Shown here: positions 24,568 to 28,264 of the stretch, piece after piece | Numbering within the stretch: the stretch's first letter is position 1 | Layout: each line of letters begins with the position of its first letter | Assembly (NCBI GenBank): GCA_964426355.1 | Contig: CAYRRA010000027.1 | Coordinates: 1 to 28,264, forward strand | Source: JAJFTV01 sp964426355 | Lineage (GTDB): Bacteria > Chloroflexota > Anaerolineae > Anaerolineales > Anaerolineaceae | Length of the DNA stretch: 28,264 bases | Direction: 5' to 3' | Position numbers and translations under genes: made by a program | Notes under the pieces: model-generated | The model's database searches: none | Told to the model about the DNA's origin: nothing | Seen by the model: only the letters and a program-made list of their open reading frames with translations

Positions 24568-25101
24568 TCAGGTTTCGCGCTGTTTTTGTTCAAACTGCAC
24601 GATTAAGCCGATAACCAGCAAAACAACGAATATCAATGTGCGCGGCATGAGAGCAAATTGTACCATCTCAAAGGATGCCTGGCTGATCATGGCTGCCCCA
24701 ACCAGAGAAGACAGGATGATCAGTGCCCAATCGAACATGCTGAACACCAGGATTGACCCGACAATACCGCCTGAAACGAAGATAAACCAGTTCCATGGTC
24801 CGGAATCGAACCCGATTGAATTGATGACGCTGATGGTCATGTAGATACCAGCCAGGAAACCGGTGACGGTGATGGCGAATTTCTGAACCATTAATGCCAG
24901 TAAAATCCCAATAATACCCAAAGCGGCTGCCATTATCAGCGTGACCCACTCCTCCTGCGCAGGCAGAAAACGCTGCGCGAGCCAAAAACCGGTGAGGAAA
25001 CCGACTGCGCCTACAAAAAGCCAGAAGAGTTTGCGTCCCCAGATTAGCAACGGCACACCCAAAACGAGTGTGATGATGAACGTCATGAGTTCTTCATCCA
25101 T
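24568..25101 (-). CDS. DUF4203-like multispanning membrane protein
   Basis: A 177-residue, very hydrophobic protein with about six or seven membrane segments. The FVGAVGFLTGFWLAQ segment near the N-terminus, followed by repeated glycine-rich hydrophobic stretches, resembles the DUF4203 (TMEM198-like) family; this assignment is from memory and moderate. The function of bacterial members is not known. The ribosome-binding site (AAGGGG) is about 10 nt from the first ATG; an alternative Met6 is possible. Confidence 0.75.
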   Translation of the reverse strand: MDEELMTFIITLVLGVPLLIWGRKLFWLFVGAVGFLTGFWLAQRFLPAQEEWVTLIMAAALGIIGILLALMVQKFAITVTGFLAGIYMTISVINSIGFDSGPWNWFIFVSGGIVGSILVFSMFDWALIILSSLVGAAMISQASFEMVQFALMPRTLIFVVLLVIGLIVQFEQKQRET

Positions 25102-25249
25102 ATCAGCAAAGCCCCTTTTTGTACTCCCAAAACTCCCTGATCAACCAAAAACATACTGAACAGGTTGCAAGTTCATATCCATTTTACAATAATTCGGATA
25201 TAAAACAGCAATGACTTTTCCAGGCAGGGCAGAAATACGGCTTATCCAG

Positions 25250-25285
25250 ATAAAAAAGCCCTTTCCTCGACTGAAGAAAGGGCTG
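25250..25285 (-). terminator. Intrinsic terminator after the oligopeptide-binding protein gene
   Basis: On the minus strand AGCCCTTTC, a 10-nt loop and GAAAGGGCT are followed by TTTTTT, about 60 bp past the stop codon. Confidence 0.85.
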
Positions 25286-25342
25286 AACTGATAGATCGTG
25301 GATCGTAAAGTCGATCCATTCAATTGGAGAGAGCTAAATTTT

Positions 25343-27043
25343 CTACTTTGTGAAATAGGCGTTGTTTAAAACGCTCTCGGTTTCAATGCTGTAAACAACA
25401 TCATTGAGGGTATTGGAATAGAAGAGATATTGCTTGGGGACGAAGATCGGAACGATGAGGGCTTTGTCGACGATAATCGCTTTTTGTGCTTCTCTAACGT
25501 TTTCCATCCAGGCATCCGGGTCGATGATGGTGGTCACGCCATCGACTAATGGATAGACATCTTCTATGCCTTCCAGTCCGCCAAAGAAAGCCCCACCGGC
25601 TCCTTGCTGTCCGAAAATCAAGCCGAGGATGCTGGCGTTGGGCATACCAAAGTCCATTAGAGAGAGTTCAAAGTCAGCGGTGAAGAGCGCAGTAATCGCC
25701 ATACCCAGCTCCATCATGTTGATTTCTGAATAAATGCCCACTTCTTTGAATTGCTGTTGTACCACTTCAGCCAGTTTGACGGCTGATTCCGCCGTGCCCA
25801 TTGTGTTCAGTTTGAAAGAAAGCACCTCGCCGTCTTTTTCGTAGTACCCATCGGCGTTTTGAGTGTATCCCAAACCTTCAATCAGTTCTTTGGTTTTGTC
25901 AGGATTGTACCCGTAACCAATTTGATCCAGCTCTTCATTGTAACCATACACAGCCGGGCTGAAGGCACTATATGCAGGGACAGCATAACCTGCACGAACG
26001 ACGTCCACAATGATATCCCGGTTGAGTGCATAGTTGAGCGCCTGGCGCATCTCGAGGTCAGCCAGTTTGGGGAGTGTTGTGTTGATCATGATAGCGGATA
26101 CGCCAAAGTAAAGACCTTCAGCATAATTCAGGGTGTCTACCTCTTTCAACTGAGTGATTAAGGAGGGGCTGTCGGTTTCGAATATATGCAGTTCACCGGC
26201 TTCGAGTCCGCTGGCAACCGTCGATTCCTCAGGGATAATCCTGAATTCAATCGTTTCGATGTTGAAAGGTCCGGGTCCAAAAGCGGGTCCCCAGGTGTAT
26301 TCAGGATTGCGTTCCAAAACAACACTTTCACCGGTGACCCATTGTTTGAAGATGTAAGGACCAACGCTCATTGGATTGCGCCCAAGAAAGTCCGCGTCAT
26401 GGGCTTCTACGTACGCCTGTGAGTAGGGCATCATGTAACCATCCAGGCTGAGGTTTTCCATCAGGATGGCATTTGGGGCAGCCAGGTTGAGCACCAGGGT
26501 GTAGTCGTCGGTAGCGATTGCATCGGTAACGCCCGCAATCATGCCTGCGGTTCCAGGTGATGCCAGTTCGGGATCGAGAGCGCGGTTGATGGTGAAGGCA
26601 TAGTCATGCGCTGTAAATGGGGTTCCGTCATGGAATTTAACGTCCTGCCGCAGTTTGAATGTGTAAGTTAAACCATCTTCTGCAATTTCCCAGCTTTCTG
26701 CCAGGTAGGGAACAATTTCACCGGTGGTGGGGTCTTTCTCCACCAGTCCGCCGCCAACATAGGTGCAAATCAAGTCAGAGACGCCGTTTGCTGTTAACTG
26801 CATGTCCAGGGTGTCGGGACCCATTGTCAGTGCGTAGTAAAGCGTGCCGCCCACCCGTGTGGGGGCTTCTTCAACCACTTGTTCGGCTGGTTTTTCTTCG
26901 GCTGGTTCTTCTTCTGTGACGGTTTCTTCCTCAGCAGCAACCGGTTTTTCAACGGGGGTCTCGGTTGCTTTAGGCTGACAGGCTACCAGCGCCAACGATG
27001 CGACCAGAATCATTGCCAAAAGCAAATAAATACGTTTCTTCAT
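25343..27043 (-). CDS. Family 5 (oligopeptide/dipeptide-type) ABC substrate-binding lipoprotein
   Basis: A 566-residue lipoprotein. It has a signal peptide with lipobox LALVAC (Cys22), an acidic Glu/Pro linker to about residue 60, then a full SBP_bac_5 domain. Motifs include GGTLYYALTMGPDTLDMQL, PYLAESWEIAEDGLTYTFKLR, VKFHDGTPFTAHDYAFTINRA, the GPYIFKQW segment, and ALNYALNRDIIVDVV. The family binds oligopeptides, dipeptides, nickel or oligosaccharides, so cargo is not certain. No permease or ATPase gene of its system is in the window. The start at 27043 is set by TTGGAGGAAAAT; the in-frame TTG further upstream overlaps that site. It is 72 bp downstream of the TetR gene, on the same strand. 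Confidence 0.9.
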   Translation of the reverse strand: MKKRIYLLLAMILVASLALVACQPKATETPVEKPVAAEEETVTEEEPAEEKPAEQVVEEAPTRVGGTLYYALTMGPDTLDMQLTANGVSDLICTYVGGGLVEKDPTTGEIVPYLAESWEIAEDGLTYTFKLRQDVKFHDGTPFTAHDYAFTINRALDPELASPGTAGMIAGVTDAIATDDYTLVLNLAAPNAILMENLSLDGYMMPYSQAYVEAHDADFLGRNPMSVGPYIFKQWVTGESVVLERNPEYTWGPAFGPGPFNIETIEFRIIPEESTVASGLEAGELHIFETDSPSLITQLKEVDTLNYAEGLYFGVSAIMINTTLPKLADLEMRQALNYALNRDIIVDVVRAGYAVPAYSAFSPAVYGYNEELDQIGYGYNPDKTKELIEGLGYTQNADGYYEKDGEVLSFKLNTMGTAESAVKLAEVVQQQFKEVGIYSEINMMELGMAITALFTADFELSLMDFGMPNASILGLIFGQQGAGGAFFGGLEGIEDVYPLVDGVTTIIDPDAWMENVREAQKAIIVDKALIVPIFVPKQYLFYSNTLNDVVYSIETESVLNNAYFTK

Positions 27044-27115
27044 ATTTTCCTCCAAGATTATTTGATTTCTGAACGATTTTTTTGAGAAATGTTTTTTTTA
27101 TTACACCTCCTGTTC

Positions 27116-27742
27116 CTAACTCGATTCATTGTTTATAAGGATGCTCAACTCAAAAATTTTGATTAACTCACGCATGCTGTCATCCACATCGATTCGTGCT
27201 GGGTTGAAATACCATTGGAACATGACGCCATCGATTGCGCCCTGGATGAGCGATGCCATCATAAGCCGGTCAAATTGTTGAAATTCACCAGTTTCCTGTC
27301 CGATTCTAAAAACAATATCCAATTGTGTTCGACAAGGTTCATAAGCCCTATGATTGAAATAGAGCTTTGCTTCTGTGGTGCTATAGCTTGCCCATAGCTC
27401 TAGTTGTGCCGGGATATAACCGGGATTGGATTTAATGAATTCAGCATTTGCCCAAAAATACGCACGGAGTTTTTTGGCAGGCGTTTGCTCTGCATCCATA
27501 CGCTGTTGACGAAGAGTGACCAGCGTTTCAATGATCCAGTCTAGCGTGGCGTTGATTAACTCATCCTTTCCATTGAAGTGATAGGAAATCACGCCTTTGC
27601 TTACACCGATCTGGTCAGCGATATCCGCCAGCGAAGTATTGACGAAACCTTTCTCAGCGAGGGTTTGTATAGTGGATTCGATTATTTGTTTTCGCCGCGC
27701 TTCTTCGATGAATGTAGGTCGATCTTTGGTTTTTTCAGCCAT
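27116..27742 (-). CDS. TetR-family transcriptional regulator
   Basis: A 208-residue one-component regulator. The N-terminal DNA-binding domain reads EEARRKQIIESTIQTLAEKG, then the helix-turn-helix at about residues 36-57 (TSLADIADQIGVSKGVISYHF) and NGKDELINATLDW. The C-terminal domain, which should bind a small ligand, is not diagnostic. The start at 27742 follows GGGAGAAGAACT; upstream extension to 27850 would run through the promoter and is rejected. It probably controls itself and the downstream binding-protein gene. Confidence 0.92.
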   Translation of the reverse strand: MAEKTKDRPTFIEEARRKQIIESTIQTLAEKGFVNTSLADIADQIGVSKGVISYHFNGKDELINATLDWIIETLVTLRQQRMDAEQTPAKKLRAYFWANAEFIKSNPGYIPAQLELWASYSTTEAKLYFNHRAYEPCRTQLDIVFRIGQETGEFQQFDRLMMASLIQGAIDGVMFQWYFNPARIDVDDSMRELIKIFELSILINNESS

Positions 27743-27793
27743 AGTTCTTCTCCCATGACATACTTTTTTTGAAGGAAAGAAAAAACTATCCAG

Positions 27794-27862
27794 TTGTTTA
27801 AAAATTATGCTGTATGTAATTATTTTATAACGAATAGATAGCCCTGTCAATCATTTAAACAA
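27794..27862. promoter_or_regulatory. tetR promoter (minus strand) flanked by inverted TTGTTTAAA sites
   Basis: On the minus strand TTGACA (27845-27850) and TAAAAT (27822-27827) are 17 bp apart, a near-consensus promoter for the TetR gene. TTGTTTAAA (27794-27802) and its inverse TTTAAACAA (27854-27862) flank it, 51 bp apart. These could be regulator sites, but that part is speculative. Confidence 0.7.
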
Positions 27863-27868
27863 TCGGTT

Positions 27869-27901
27869 AAAAAAGAACCGGGTCTTTCTATTACCCGTTC
27901 C
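27869..27901 (-). terminator. Intrinsic terminator after enolase
   Basis: On the minus strand GAACGGGT pairs with ACCCGGTTC (one bulged C) around a 9-nt loop and is followed by six Ts. It lies about 70 bp past the enolase stop and just before the TetR promoter. Confidence 0.75.
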
Positions 27902-27968
27902 TTACCCCATCTGTGTTGGGTGAGCAAAGGCAAAGAAAAGCCCGGTTTGGGTTGTTCAATGAACAGTG

Positions 27969-28264
27969 TTATGCTTTTTTGAAGGCATTCCAGCCGGCGT
28001 ATTGGGCTGTATCACCCAATTCTGCCTCAATGCGAAGCAGTTGATTGTACTTGGAAACACGGTCGGAGCGGGCGGGTGCGCCTGTTTTGATTTGACCGGT
28101 GTTTAGCGCAACAGCCAGGTCTGCAATGGTGGTATCTTCGGTTTCGCCGGAGCGGTGCGATGTGACCGCATTCCAACCGGCGCGATGGCAAAGTGTAACC
28201 GCCTCAATGGTCTCGGTGAGCGAGCCAATCTGGTTGAGTTTTACCAACAGCGCATTGGCGGATT
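27969..28264 (-). CDS. eno: Enolase, C-terminal part (gene runs off the window)
   Basis: The last 97 codons of enolase, which converts 2-phosphoglycerate to phosphoenolpyruvate in glycolysis. The highly conserved C-terminal blocks are intact: NALLVKLNQIGSLTET (with the catalytic Lys), SHRSGETEDTTIADLAVA, TGQIKTGAPARSDR and KYNQLLRIE. The 5' end is beyond position 28264. Confidence 0.97.
   Translation of the reverse strand, partial: SANALLVKLNQIGSLTETIEAVTLCHRAGWNAVTSHRSGETEDTTIADLAVALNTGQIKTGAPARSDRVSKYNQLLRIEAELGDTAQYAGWNAFKKA

Overview
The window looks like a fragment of a Chloroflexota genome, most likely class Anaerolineae. This is inferred from the style of the genes: lipoprotein substrate-binding proteins with long Pro/Thr/Glu-rich linkers, an AglF/AglG-type sugar transporter beside trehalose synthase, LacI-controlled sugar operons, M81 peptidases, and small Chloroflexi-type membrane proteins. 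Base composition is near 50% GC. No rRNA, tRNA, CRISPR array, transposase or phage gene was seen.

Left part (1-11443, minus strand). After the start of a truncated lipoprotein comes a sugar-uptake locus, read right to left: a LacI-family repressor with a consensus promoter and two operator-like palindromes; a substrate-binding lipoprotein made of two nearly identical tandem domains; two permeases related to alpha-glucoside AglF and AglG; trehalose synthase TreS; and a 1093-residue glycoside phosphorylase resembling family GH161. Hairpins follow the binding-protein gene and treS and could stage expression. No ATPase gene is present, so the transporter probably borrows a shared MalK/MsmX-type ATPase. 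The AglG-type permease carries what looks like a small c-type cytochrome domain (CASCH motif) in its first extracytoplasmic loop. That is the most surprising feature of the window.

Middle part (11508-15858, minus strand). A probable operon encodes a class C beta-lactamase-like serine hydrolase (GTG start), an LLM-type flavin/F420 oxidoreductase and a signal-peptide-bearing membrane protein with paired CX4C motifs. Upstream of it is a TIGR00266/AIM24-family protein.

Right part (16182-28264). Four consecutive plus-strand genes encode M81 (microcystinase MlrC-like) metallopeptidases, ended by a strong intrinsic terminator. Facing them on the minus strand are a DmpA-like self-processing aminopeptidase and a 76-residue membrane protein, then a DUF4203-like membrane protein, an oligopeptide-type (family 5) binding lipoprotein, a TetR regulator with a consensus promoter, and the 3' end of enolase. 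The M81 enzymes, DmpA-like peptidase and peptide-binding lipoprotein suggest uptake and breakdown of unusual peptides, possibly D-amino-acid-containing or cyclic. That role is inferred from family membership only.
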